From positions 3,886,010-3,950,009 of the forward strand of contig NZ_AP025314.1 of assembly GCF_036492835.1 (NCBI RefSeq): DNA of 64,000 bases, in the 5' to 3' direction. Below the pieces are notes generated by a model. The model saw nothing but the letters and a program-made list of their open reading frames with translations. It was not told the origin of the DNA and made no database searches. A program made the translations under genes and the position numbers. Shown here piece by piece: positions 27,401-35,293 of the stretch. Origin of the DNA: Fulvitalea axinellae (GTDB lineage Bacteria; Bacteroidota; Bacteroidia; Cytophagales; Cyclobacteriaceae). The first letter of the stretch is position 1; each line of letters starts with the position of its first letter.

Positions 27401-27618
27401 GCCACTTCGTCTTTTGACGAAATGGGCAAACTGAAGCGTCCGTCGGTATCCGTAAAGTCAGACACCCCTTTGCTTCCGACCAAGTTGACCACCACCCCTT
27501 CCAAAGGCGCTCCGCCGTAAGCGTCCTTCACGACGCCGGAAACGGTCTGTTGCGCCCGGGCCGATATGCCGGACAGCGTCAAGGCCAAAAAGAATATATG
27601 AATTAAAAATTGTCTCAT
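24493..27618 (-). CDS. SusC/RagA TonB-linked outer-membrane transporter (second pair)
   Basis: The 1041-residue protein has a signal peptide (MRQFLIHIFFLALTLSGISA), then a carboxypeptidase-regulatory-like beta-sandwich (about 24-105; VSGVVKDAYGGAPLEGVVVN), a TonB plug (about 125-245; RGTSGMSTTAKPLIVLDG), and the long outer-membrane barrel. The N-terminal STN signalling domain is absent. It imports a ligand across the outer membrane with energy from TonB, in complex with the SusD encoded directly downstream. The barrel ends in LGI. The 71-base gap to the FAS1 gene upstream holds no hairpin, so it is probably on the same message. Confidence 0.95.
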   Translation of the reverse strand: MRQFLIHIFFLALTLSGISARAQQTVSGVVKDAYGGAPLEGVVVNLVGSKGVSDFTDTDGRFSLPISSKDEVALEFAFADYRTRRVFLHGCSEVNISLVGVDRPAKGEQTVKTEAGSQLRRDLSGSSVTLTGDQIRERGYLSLDKALQGMVPGMLVESHSGASATGGMMTIRGTSGMSTTAKPLIVLDGVIYETNTGGLSAVEGYTYNPLANIRLRDVEQVTVVKDGMAGIYGSLASNGVIYVYTSESNVKKTRVDFSANLGWIQAPRTVPVLDAKGFRSFALEQALGSGLSYSQVENEFPYLVEKAEGEDRYRYGQDTDWQDLVYRNGMMSAYSANIEGGDNIASYNLSVGYNKNEDVVENTDYESFDFRMNARIQMLKSLVVRPQVSLSKVTANIRPEGLNGTTNPTFSATLKSPLMGVYKRSEKGIELPFYDEVGGFGMSNPVSLVDNGVGLHENFRVRAGLKATQRIYEDLDLDVDLTADLFNLDEGSFVPRTGGVPQLEGQAKSVMQNSQKQFYSILGEARLRYAKTIANRHNVGVQAGTRIRTNRLEEELATDINSPSDKFTVIGRGDGNYRQLKPENGNWNMASFYGRAKYSYLDKYYLDAGVNMDISSRFTKSNRMAYFPFASAAWRVSAEPFLASAKWLDDFKIRASYGFTGNDDIGYYSSGFYYVARPYFNISGLVRGGIPNTDLKWEVSKQLDLGVDFTLFDNRVRITADYYKTTTEDLITAQQLDTFYGTNLLLSNSGSLENTGFELAVNVDVYRGKDFSLDLGASVATNENKVVELGDNASLGADGVRFLQTQIEGGEIISREGDPINTFYGYKTAGVIATAQEAERLNLRDRHDRPFKAGDMAFVDLNGDNVIDESDKTDIGSPLPEFFGAFTANARYKKLSLNLVFDYAYGHEIFNYKRKTLESMVGYANQSEAVGRRWKEDGQVTDIPKASFGDPAGNARFSDRWIEDGSFLRLRNVAVSYDFDIRNKLIRSLRAYVSASNIFTLTEYLGQSPDVSYSNDVMQRGVDYGRLPQLRSVMMGVKLGI

Positions 27619-27689
27619 TTCTGAAATGATTAATCGTTGTTAAACCGTTGCGACGATGAAAAACTCCGGCGCAACGGACGTCCCTAACG

Positions 27690-29123
27690 CTACTCTTGTA
27701 CCGGCATAAAAACCATATTGCCGATCGCCATCTTGTACTTGCCCTCATCGTCAGGCACGTTCACCTCAAAGCGGACGGTCTTTTCGCCAAACGTCCCGAA
27801 TTTTATATCAGGAAAAAACACGAGCGTTCCGTCTTCCGCGGGGTTATAGTGCGTAGTGACTTCTTTGCCGTCCACATAGACAATCGCCTGTGTACTCTCC
27901 GGCCCCCAGCCTTTTACCGACAGGGAATAGAATCCCGCCATCAGTTCAGGAATCCGGTATTCGAACCAGAAAGGCTTTTCGGAAACGAATGTTCCGAAGA
28001 AATCGCCGCCAAATTTGTCCCGTCCGAATTCCACTTCCTCATCGCCGGAATCGAAGTACAGGTGTTCGTCAAGCGATCCGTCCTCAATGATACTGCGCCC
28101 CATCAGGGGAGAGGAAAGGAAATCCACATCCGTAAGCTCATGTACAAAACCGTTGCTCAGCTTTTTGCCCGGACGGTCCAGCCATTCTTGGGTAATGAGG
28201 ATCTTCCGGCCTGTAGTAGTAGTGAGCGTATCACCCAAAACCAGAGTCTCGGTATCTTCCGCAATCAGGCTTGAGCGAAGAATTTGCGTCAGCACTTTTT
28301 CCACATTTTCTTCATCTTTCAAAAATTCAGGAAGATTGGAAGCTTCTCCATAATAGCGCTTTACCATTCTGTCGAATGTGGCTTCGAGCATTTTATCCGA
28401 ATACAAAAGACTGCCGTATTTACGATCCTCGTCATTGATATCGCCCACGTTTCTGAGGAAGATATAATCGAGCATGAAGGCCGAATCGTAAACGGTACGG
28501 CCAAGCTCGTCCACACCCAGAGGAAAGCTGTTTTTGATGTCGAAAAGTAAGCTGTCGTCCAGCACCATTTCCTTGTAGGCTTCATAGCCTTCGGTCTGCG
28601 CCCAAACGTTTTGGAAAATATTTCGTTGCGGCAACAACGGCGCGTCCAACGTATACACTACACCGTTTGAGCAATGGACCGGCTTGGCGCCAAGACGCAC
28701 CGTACGGTCAAAGCCCAAGCTTCCGCCTTTTTTGCTTGCCCAAATGTTCTTTCCGTCATAAAGCGACTTTACCCAAAGGTCTTCGTCGCCTTCCAGCATA
28801 TAATCGTACAAAAGAGAGTTCCCGATATGATACGACACGATTTTGGCCATCGAGTCCGCCGGAACCGATAAGCCTTCAAGGCTTCCCTTCGGCGGAAGAA
28901 AAAGCGTCACGGGACGCACGCCGGAAATGCTGTCCATATAACCGTGCGTCTTTACCAATTCGGCAAACTGGGCGTATTCGGCATTGGAGGCCAAGTATTC
29001 GCCTACTGTTTTGTCCACCGAATCGCCTTCTTTCGTGTAATGGTCCTCGAAGTCACTACACGCCGCCAGTCCCAACAAAACGGCGAAGAGCAACCCTGAT
29101 CCTATCTGCTTAAAAATTTTCAT
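27690..29123 (-). CDS. FAS1-domain lipoprotein with C-terminal beta-domain (FAS1-c)
   Basis: The 477-residue product has a lipoprotein signal (MKIFKQIGSGLLFAVLLGLA, then ACS). Two fasciclin-like regions (about 38-165 and 170-330) show the FAS1 hallmarks: an early 'T-LFLPPKGSL' strand and a late CSNGVVYTLDAPLLP motif. The last 140 residues (about 340-477) resemble a beta-sandwich with FWFEYRIPELMAGFYSLSVK and TVRFEVNVP, similar to the C-terminal part of the neighbouring FAS1-b. FAS1 domains mediate adhesion to proteins or sugars. It is probably displayed on the cell surface next to the SusCD pairs. Confidence 0.8.
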   Translation of the reverse strand: MKIFKQIGSGLLFAVLLGLAACSDFEDHYTKEGDSVDKTVGEYLASNAEYAQFAELVKTHGYMDSISGVRPVTLFLPPKGSLEGLSVPADSMAKIVSYHIGNSLLYDYMLEGDEDLWVKSLYDGKNIWASKKGGSLGFDRTVRLGAKPVHCSNGVVYTLDAPLLPQRNIFQNVWAQTEGYEAYKEMVLDDSLLFDIKNSFPLGVDELGRTVYDSAFMLDYIFLRNVGDINDEDRKYGSLLYSDKMLEATFDRMVKRYYGEASNLPEFLKDEENVEKVLTQILRSSLIAEDTETLVLGDTLTTTTGRKILITQEWLDRPGKKLSNGFVHELTDVDFLSSPLMGRSIIEDGSLDEHLYFDSGDEEVEFGRDKFGGDFFGTFVSEKPFWFEYRIPELMAGFYSLSVKGWGPESTQAIVYVDGKEVTTHYNPAEDGTLVFFPDIKFGTFGEKTVRFEVNVPDDEGKYKMAIGNMVFMPVQE

Positions 29124-29130
29124 CGCTCTT

Positions 29131-30636
29131 TTAGTTTACCGGTTTGAAGACGAACACATCCAGCGCCAAACGGCCTCCCGTAAAGGATTCCAGTCTGATC
29201 ACGTGCGGTTCGTTCTTATCGAATTCGTATTCGCCCAAAACGAAAGACCCGGCTCTCGGAGGCATTACGTTCTTGCAAAGCACGTCGTCCATGTACACCT
29301 TGTAGCTTCCTTCCGATCTTGTGTCGCCCACACGAAGGCTAACCTCGTATTTTCCTTTCAGGATCGGTTTGGTCTCAAACTCGAACCAACCGGACGACGA
29401 CGAGTAACAGATAAAGTTGTCGGACTCATGCAGGCCACCAATATGGGTGTAGTAGCGATAAGCGAACTTGTCGTAACCTTCGCCTCGCCAACGCTCCACA
29501 TCCTTTACCCAAAAGCGGTATTCCTTGTACTTGGCGTCCCAGCGGTATTCGTCCAGCTCGGGTACGGCGCCCATATCGTCGTAAACCGTAGCCGGCGCCA
29601 GCTCTTTGATGGTGAGCACGTCTTCCAGCGCATGGATCACCGCGTTTTTCGACTGATAATCGAGGCGGCCCAAGTCCAGGCGGTTCGATTCTTCGGGAAT
29701 CACTTCCTCGAAAATGTCGTATTCGGGATTCACGAACACTTGGCTTAGCTCCTGACTCTTGTCCAGCCTTACCATGGTTCCGCCGGCGGTCAGGATAATG
29801 TCCGAAGCCAAACGGTTCGAGTATTTTTTGCCCGAAATAATATGGTGCCTCACGAATCTGTGGAGTTCATTTGTTCTGGAAGTGTAATCCGTTCCGGCTC
29901 CCAAGAACTCAACCAGACCGGCGAAGTCCTTAACGCCTTTTTTGGCGAAAGCCTGATCGGTTTCGGCGTAAACGGTATAGCGGACTTTTTTACCCTCGGG
30001 TGTAGTCATCAGGTCCAGCGTATCCACCAAACCCGCTTTCTCAACGGCTTCGGCGAAAATCCCGAACTCTCCGATATCCACCAACGTTCCGTGGACTCCT
30101 TGTCCGATAGGTTCCACCGGCTTGTCCAGAATATGCACCACACCGTTTGAGCATTCGATATCGCGGTTCACGATTTTCGATTTCTGGTTAACAAGCATAT
30201 TGCTGAATCCTCCGGCGCCGAACATTACGGTGAGGTAGTTGCCGTTCATGGTGGTGTCGCCCATCGGGCCTTGGTTCAGCGTGTAACTGAAATAGTCAGT
30301 CATCACGATGTTACTTTTCACCAAAAGGTTAACCTCGGCTTTTTCCATGCTCTCCAAAGAACGGTTGCCCAAAAAGGACTGTACGCCCTCGTTTTCGCAA
30401 ATCAGAAACGTGTACGAGCCGCGGGCGTTTACCATTCCGTAATAATCCGAGGCCTCGATCACCTTGAGCCATTCTTCGAAACGGCCTTCCGGGTCGTTTT
30501 CCATAAACTGGATGGCCGTCTGGAGATTGTCGTCGGTGAAGACGGCGTCTTTGTCCACCTCGTCGCAGGCGCCGAAAGCCAGCACCAGCAACAATGCTCC
30601 CAGTTTTGCCAATCTGTTCAGGATTATATTTTTCAT
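29131..30636 (-). CDS. FAS1-domain lipoprotein with C-terminal beta-domain (FAS1-b)
   Basis: Starting at 30636, the 501-residue product has a lipoprotein signal (MKNIILNRLAKLGALLLVLA, then FGAC). The frame is open to 30696 but would overlap the SusD gene. Two FAS1 regions (about 35-180 and 185-355) contain YTFLICENEGVQSFLG, IECSNGVVHILDKPVEP and YTVYAETDQAFAK. The C-terminal 120 residues form a beta-rich domain (WFEFETKPILKGKYEVSLRV, YKVYMDDVLC) like that of FAS1-c, so these two are paralogues. Seven bases separate it from FAS1-c and ten from SusD-1. A carbohydrate-binding role for the last domain is only inference. Confidence 0.8.
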   Translation of the reverse strand: MKNIILNRLAKLGALLLVLAFGACDEVDKDAVFTDDNLQTAIQFMENDPEGRFEEWLKVIEASDYYGMVNARGSYTFLICENEGVQSFLGNRSLESMEKAEVNLLVKSNIVMTDYFSYTLNQGPMGDTTMNGNYLTVMFGAGGFSNMLVNQKSKIVNRDIECSNGVVHILDKPVEPIGQGVHGTLVDIGEFGIFAEAVEKAGLVDTLDLMTTPEGKKVRYTVYAETDQAFAKKGVKDFAGLVEFLGAGTDYTSRTNELHRFVRHHIISGKKYSNRLASDIILTAGGTMVRLDKSQELSQVFVNPEYDIFEEVIPEESNRLDLGRLDYQSKNAVIHALEDVLTIKELAPATVYDDMGAVPELDEYRWDAKYKEYRFWVKDVERWRGEGYDKFAYRYYTHIGGLHESDNFICYSSSSGWFEFETKPILKGKYEVSLRVGDTRSEGSYKVYMDDVLCKNVMPPRAGSFVLGEYEFDKNEPHVIRLESFTGGRLALDVFVFKPVN

Positions 30637-30646
30637 AAATCCAAGA

Positions 30647-32086
30647 TTATTCATAGTAAGGATTTTGTTCGAGTAGGTTGTTGCTCCTGACCTCATCGTA
30701 GTGGATAGGCAGGTAATGACTCATCGGGTCGGAAAGCAAACTGATCCAGCGCGCCTGCTCCGTCGGGTCGACGTTGGCGGTGAGAACGCTGATCAGCAAA
30801 TCTTGGCGAGAATAGTCCCGGCGCTTGGAGAAGCGCAGAATGTCGAACCAACGCTTGCCTTCGTAAGCGAACTCCATGGAGCGCTCGGCCAGCAAGACGT
30901 CCTCGGCTTCGCGCAGGTTTCCGTTAAAGATCTTCGGTCCGAGGCCAGCGCGTTCACGCACTTTGTTAAGCTCCTGCTGGGCACCGAAAAAGTCGCCTTT
31001 CTCCACCAAAGCTTCGGCTTTCATCAACAAAATATCGGCGTAGCGGTAGACTACCCAATTGGCTCCCTCATCCTCGTAGTTGCTTCCCAAAGCGTATTTC
31101 CCGACCAATAGGCCTTCTTCGGAAGCGCCCAAGGCCAGTATTCTTCTTGGATCTCCATCCTCGTATTGATCAAAAATCACTGGACTGCCGAATACCCTCG
31201 GCAACAGATCCTTACGACCGAACAGGTTTTTGAAATCGTTACGCTGCCCGCCGTCCTTATGGAACTGCAGTTCGAAAATTCCCTCGTGCGTATTTCCTTC
31301 CTCGAAAATGATATCCATACGATCACCGTCGATCAGAGTATGCGACGAACGGTTGATAACCTTGTCGCACATCGAAAGGGCTTTGTCGTATTGTTCGTCC
31401 CAAAGGTAAACATCGGCGAGAAGAGCCTGCACGGCCGCTTTCGTAGCCCAACCTTTGTTGAACTCGATGACCTCAAAACCTTGGTTTACGTAACGTTCTG
31501 CCCATTCCAAATCTTTGATGATTTGGTCAAGCACCACACGCTGTTCGCTTTTTGGAAGGAACAAATCCACGTCGTCGGTATCGGTGGGATCCAAGTAAAG
31601 CGGCACATCACGGAAAGTGCGCAACAGGTAGAAGTAAGAGAGCGAGCGAATAAAATACGCCTCGGCCTCAAAGGCCCGGAGCTCTTTCGTGGTAAGCGAG
31701 CGGTCGGAAGTACGAACCTGCGGAGCGTATTTGAGCACCGTGTTGGCGTAGTTGATCGCCTTGTATATTCCGCCCCAAGCGTTGACGCTGTTCTTCGGCA
31801 AAACCTCCAAACGCATCAGCTTCGAATAGTCCTTGGTACGCTCGTCGTCGTCTTTAGCTCCGGGAGCCAAAGATCCCGAACGGATTTCGCCCCACAGAAA
31901 TAGAGTATTCGCTTGCGAAGCCAGTTGTTCATACGAACCGTTCAACGCGTTTCGGATATCTTCCTTGGATTTCCAGTACTCCTCCAGCGTGATATCGTTC
32001 TCCGGACTGACATCCAGCCACTCGTTGCAAGAGGCCGTGGCCAACAAAGTCAGCGCGGCCAGAAAAATGTTGAAAAATCTTTTCAT
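30647..32086 (-). CDS. SusD/RagB family lipoprotein (first pair)
   Basis: The 479-residue product begins with a lipoprotein signal (MKRFFNIFLAALTLLATASC, Cys20) followed by the typical NEWLDVSPENDITLEEYW. Family features are the helical repeats with FEAEAYFIRSLSYFYLLR (about 133-150), ANWVVYRYADILLMKAEALV and near the end LLAERSMEFAYEGKRWFDIL. It lies three bases after SusC-1, its expected partner, on whose barrel it would form a hinged ligand-capturing lid. It is only distantly similar to the second SusD, so the two pairs probably take different ligands or different forms of one ligand. Confidence 0.96.
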   Translation of the reverse strand: MKRFFNIFLAALTLLATASCNEWLDVSPENDITLEEYWKSKEDIRNALNGSYEQLASQANTLFLWGEIRSGSLAPGAKDDDERTKDYSKLMRLEVLPKNSVNAWGGIYKAINYANTVLKYAPQVRTSDRSLTTKELRAFEAEAYFIRSLSYFYLLRTFRDVPLYLDPTDTDDVDLFLPKSEQRVVLDQIIKDLEWAERYVNQGFEVIEFNKGWATKAAVQALLADVYLWDEQYDKALSMCDKVINRSSHTLIDGDRMDIIFEEGNTHEGIFELQFHKDGGQRNDFKNLFGRKDLLPRVFGSPVIFDQYEDGDPRRILALGASEEGLLVGKYALGSNYEDEGANWVVYRYADILLMKAEALVEKGDFFGAQQELNKVRERAGLGPKIFNGNLREAEDVLLAERSMEFAYEGKRWFDILRFSKRRDYSRQDLLISVLTANVDPTEQARWISLLSDPMSHYLPIHYDEVRSNNLLEQNPYYE

Positions 32087-32089
32087 CGC

Positions 32090-35000
32090 TTAGAAAATTA
32101 CGGTCAGACCCATCGTGTACGTGCGGCTAGGCGGCGTGGTGGCGTTGTCGATTCCGAAGAAGAACGGATCCGTTCCCAACGGCACCTCGGGGTCCTGTCC
32201 GGTGTAGTTCGTGAAAGTGTACAGGTTGTAGGCGGTGAAAAATACCGAAAGGTCGCTCAGGCTGTATTTGCGCAACCACTTTTTGTCGAAGCGGTAATTG
32301 AACGAGAGGTTCTTCCAACGCAAATAAGAGCCATTTTCCACGAAACGATCTGACCCGAGCCAGTTGTAACCGTCGCTGAACACGGCGCGCGGAATGTCGG
32401 TATCGTCGCCCGGGAACCTCCACCGGCGCATTGTGGCCGTACTTTGGTTGTCGGTGTTGTACATGTTTTCGGATTTCATCCTCGACATGTTGACGATATC
32501 CTGCCCAACTCTGTAATGGAAATTAGAACTGACACTCAAGCCTTTGTATTGCACCCGAACACCGAATCCGCCTGTAAACTCCGGATTACTGGATCCGAGG
32601 AACACCACGTCACTTTCATCGATAAAACCGTCGTAATTACGGTCGCCGTAGATGGCGTCGCCACCTTGGAACACGTAATTGGAACCTTTCATCATCATGC
32701 GCATCGGCTTGCCGGTGTTCTGGTCTATCACCACTTCGCCGAATTTGTCGTATACCACGGCGTCCTCGTTCCTTTTGTAAACGCCTTTGTAAGTGTAGCC
32801 GTAGAATCCGCCTATCGGGTCGCCTTCGGAAATATGGGTGGCGTAGTTGCCGTTCTCCAACAAGTTGCCCCGCTCAAGACGGAAATTGTCGGGAACTTCC
32901 TCCACGGTGTTAATGTTTTTGGAGATATTGAACTGAAGATTGACTCTCCAATCCTTGGTTTTGTAGACTTCGCCACGCAATGAAAGCTCTATACCTTTGT
33001 TATCCAAGCCTCCTTGGTTACGGGTCAAAGCGCTGTAGCCTGTAGCTGTAGGAAGTTCCAACGTCCAAAGCAAGTCCGTAGACGTTTTTCGGTATACATC
33101 GAATTCCATATGCAAGCGGTTGTCGAACAACGCGGACTCAAAACCGAGGTTATATTGCACCACTTTTTCCCAGCGCAGATTATTGAGCTTTACGTTTGAC
33201 GGGTACACATTCGGTTGGAACATATACTGCGAGCCCGTCTTGTAGATACTGTAATGCGAATTGCCTGACGGCGCGCGACCATTTACTCCGTAACTACCAC
33301 GGATCTTGATATCGTTGACCCACATTACTTCGCTCAAGAAATCCTCTTCCGAAATACGCCAAGCAGCGCTAGCGAAGGGAAACATACCCCATTTGGTGCC
33401 GTCACCAAAGTTGGAACTTGCGTCTACCCTTGCTCCACCGCCTAAAATATAGCGGTCTTTCCATTTATAATGACCGTTCAATACGGCGCCCATACTACGG
33501 CTACGTCCGTTGCTGGAAGACAGCGCGTTGACACGTCCTCCGCCAGCTCCGGGATCGTCAAAATACTGGGACGGCAATCCGCCCGCCGTGGCCGAATAGC
33601 TTGAGCTCCTGGACTCGCGGGTTTGCCACTGACCCAAAACCGTAAGCTGATGGTCCGCACCGAGATTCGGCGTATAGATCAGCTTAGTGAGCGTTTGGGT
33701 CGTAAAAATATCCGACGACCCTTCCGATGACTTATTGATGCCACTCTCATTCATATAAGCGTTTGAGGCGGCTTCGGGCATAAACAGCTTTGTCCGGCCG
33801 TTTACCAAGTCGAACGACAGGTTGGATGTCAAAGTCAAATAATCCGTAATGCTGTAATTAACCCTAAACACCGATCGCAAGCGGTTTTCGAGATAAGAGT
33901 GACGAGCCTCGTTCAGTACCGCCACCGGGTTGTACATTCCACGGCCTTGGTAAGCTTCGGCGCGCGGATCCAAAAAATAACGGTCCGAACGCACGCCCAA
34001 AGTGTCGTATTCGTAAACGCTTTGGTTCGGCATTTTCCGGTAAGCCAATGATCGCTCGTTTCCGTAGTAGCTTCTTTGGTTATCCGAACGGGTGTATGAG
34101 AAATCGGAACTTACCACCAAACGGGTCGATACCGTATAGTCCAAATTGGAACGGAAAGTCAAACGTTGGAGGCCTGTGCCCGTGGTCGTTCCTTCTTGGT
34201 CAAAATAACCGAGGCCGACACGGTACCGCGCTTTTTCGCCACCGCCGGTAAGCGACACGTTGTGCTCTCCGCTCGTTCCCATCTGGGTTATCTCGTCGAG
34301 CCAATCCGTGTTTTGGCTATAGTTGTAGTAATATTCCCACGTTTCATCGTAGTTTAGTTCGGGGAAGTTGTCTCCCGTCTTGCCAGCGTTTCTGTTAAAG
34401 CGCGCTTCTTTCTGCAACGTCACGTAATCGCCACCGCTGAGCATCGGAACGGGATCCGGCTGTACGGACACGAAAGACTTGTAACTGTAGCGAAGCTGAG
34501 GCTTCATTTTCCGGCCACGGCGCGTAGTGATCTGGATAATACCGTTGGCGGCTTTCGCTCCCCAAATGGCGGCCGAAGCGGCGTCTTTAAGAATCTCCAC
34601 CGTCTCTATATCGTCCGGGGCGATGGAAAGCATGGCACCGTAATCGCGGTTATCGGCCGAGTTGAAGTCGAAATCATTGTCGATCTGGACATCGTAGGGC
34701 AAACCGTCAAGGATAATCAGCGGTTCGCGGTCGCCGTTTATCGTGGCCGTACCGCGGATACGGATCTGCATACCCGCACCAGGATCGCCGGAAACGGCCG
34801 TGATATCTACACCGCTTATCTGCCCCTGCAACATTTCATCCACAGAAGCCACAGGAAGGGCGTCCAAATCATCAAGCTTCACTTGGCTGATGGCGGTCGC
34901 CTTATCCCGGATAGCGATAAAGCCATCGCTGGTAAAGCGCTCGCCTTGTACCGTCACCACTTCCAGCTCGGTATTTTCCTCCCGCATTCCGATGTCTATC

Positions 35001-35293
35001 TTCGAGCTTCCGTTTACGGGTTGCATTATCCTTTTATAGCCTACGGAAGTAAACTGCAGTTTGGAGTTGTTTTCCGTCAGTTTGATCATGTAGAAGCCGT
35101 TAAGGTCGGTGACCACACCGTGCACAAAACGTTCTTCCTGATCCACCTCGACCACCGTTACGCCGGGGAGGCCTTCCCCGGTTTTGGCGTCTTTTACGTA
35201 ACCTTGGACCAATTGCCCCTTTTGCGCCACAGCGGAAAAGGACCAAAGGAAAGCCAAGGCCATAAACATTATAGTTTTGTTAAATGAATTCAT
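32090..35293 (-). CDS. SusC/RagA TonB-linked outer-membrane transporter (first pair)
   Basis: The 1067-residue protein has a signal peptide (MNSFNKTIMFMALAFLWSFS, cleaved after AVAQ), a carboxypeptidase-regulatory-like domain (about 28-108; VQGYVKDAKTGEGLPGVTVV), a plug (about 125-260) with RIRGTATINGDREPLIILDG and IWGAKAANGIIQITT, and a full barrel ending in GLTVIF, with a terminal Phe. No N-terminal STN domain is present. Its ATG overlaps the stop of the FAS1 gene upstream by four bases (ATGA), which points to translational coupling. It should import the ligand captured by SusD-1. Confidence 0.96.
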   Translation of the reverse strand: MNSFNKTIMFMALAFLWSFSAVAQKGQLVQGYVKDAKTGEGLPGVTVVEVDQEERFVHGVVTDLNGFYMIKLTENNSKLQFTSVGYKRIMQPVNGSSKIDIGMREENTELEVVTVQGERFTSDGFIAIRDKATAISQVKLDDLDALPVASVDEMLQGQISGVDITAVSGDPGAGMQIRIRGTATINGDREPLIILDGLPYDVQIDNDFDFNSADNRDYGAMLSIAPDDIETVEILKDAASAAIWGAKAANGIIQITTRRGRKMKPQLRYSYKSFVSVQPDPVPMLSGGDYVTLQKEARFNRNAGKTGDNFPELNYDETWEYYYNYSQNTDWLDEITQMGTSGEHNVSLTGGGEKARYRVGLGYFDQEGTTTGTGLQRLTFRSNLDYTVSTRLVVSSDFSYTRSDNQRSYYGNERSLAYRKMPNQSVYEYDTLGVRSDRYFLDPRAEAYQGRGMYNPVAVLNEARHSYLENRLRSVFRVNYSITDYLTLTSNLSFDLVNGRTKLFMPEAASNAYMNESGINKSSEGSSDIFTTQTLTKLIYTPNLGADHQLTVLGQWQTRESRSSSYSATAGGLPSQYFDDPGAGGGRVNALSSSNGRSRSMGAVLNGHYKWKDRYILGGGARVDASSNFGDGTKWGMFPFASAAWRISEEDFLSEVMWVNDIKIRGSYGVNGRAPSGNSHYSIYKTGSQYMFQPNVYPSNVKLNNLRWEKVVQYNLGFESALFDNRLHMEFDVYRKTSTDLLWTLELPTATGYSALTRNQGGLDNKGIELSLRGEVYKTKDWRVNLQFNISKNINTVEEVPDNFRLERGNLLENGNYATHISEGDPIGGFYGYTYKGVYKRNEDAVVYDKFGEVVIDQNTGKPMRMMMKGSNYVFQGGDAIYGDRNYDGFIDESDVVFLGSSNPEFTGGFGVRVQYKGLSVSSNFHYRVGQDIVNMSRMKSENMYNTDNQSTATMRRWRFPGDDTDIPRAVFSDGYNWLGSDRFVENGSYLRWKNLSFNYRFDKKWLRKYSLSDLSVFFTAYNLYTFTNYTGQDPEVPLGTDPFFFGIDNATTPPSRTYTMGLTVIF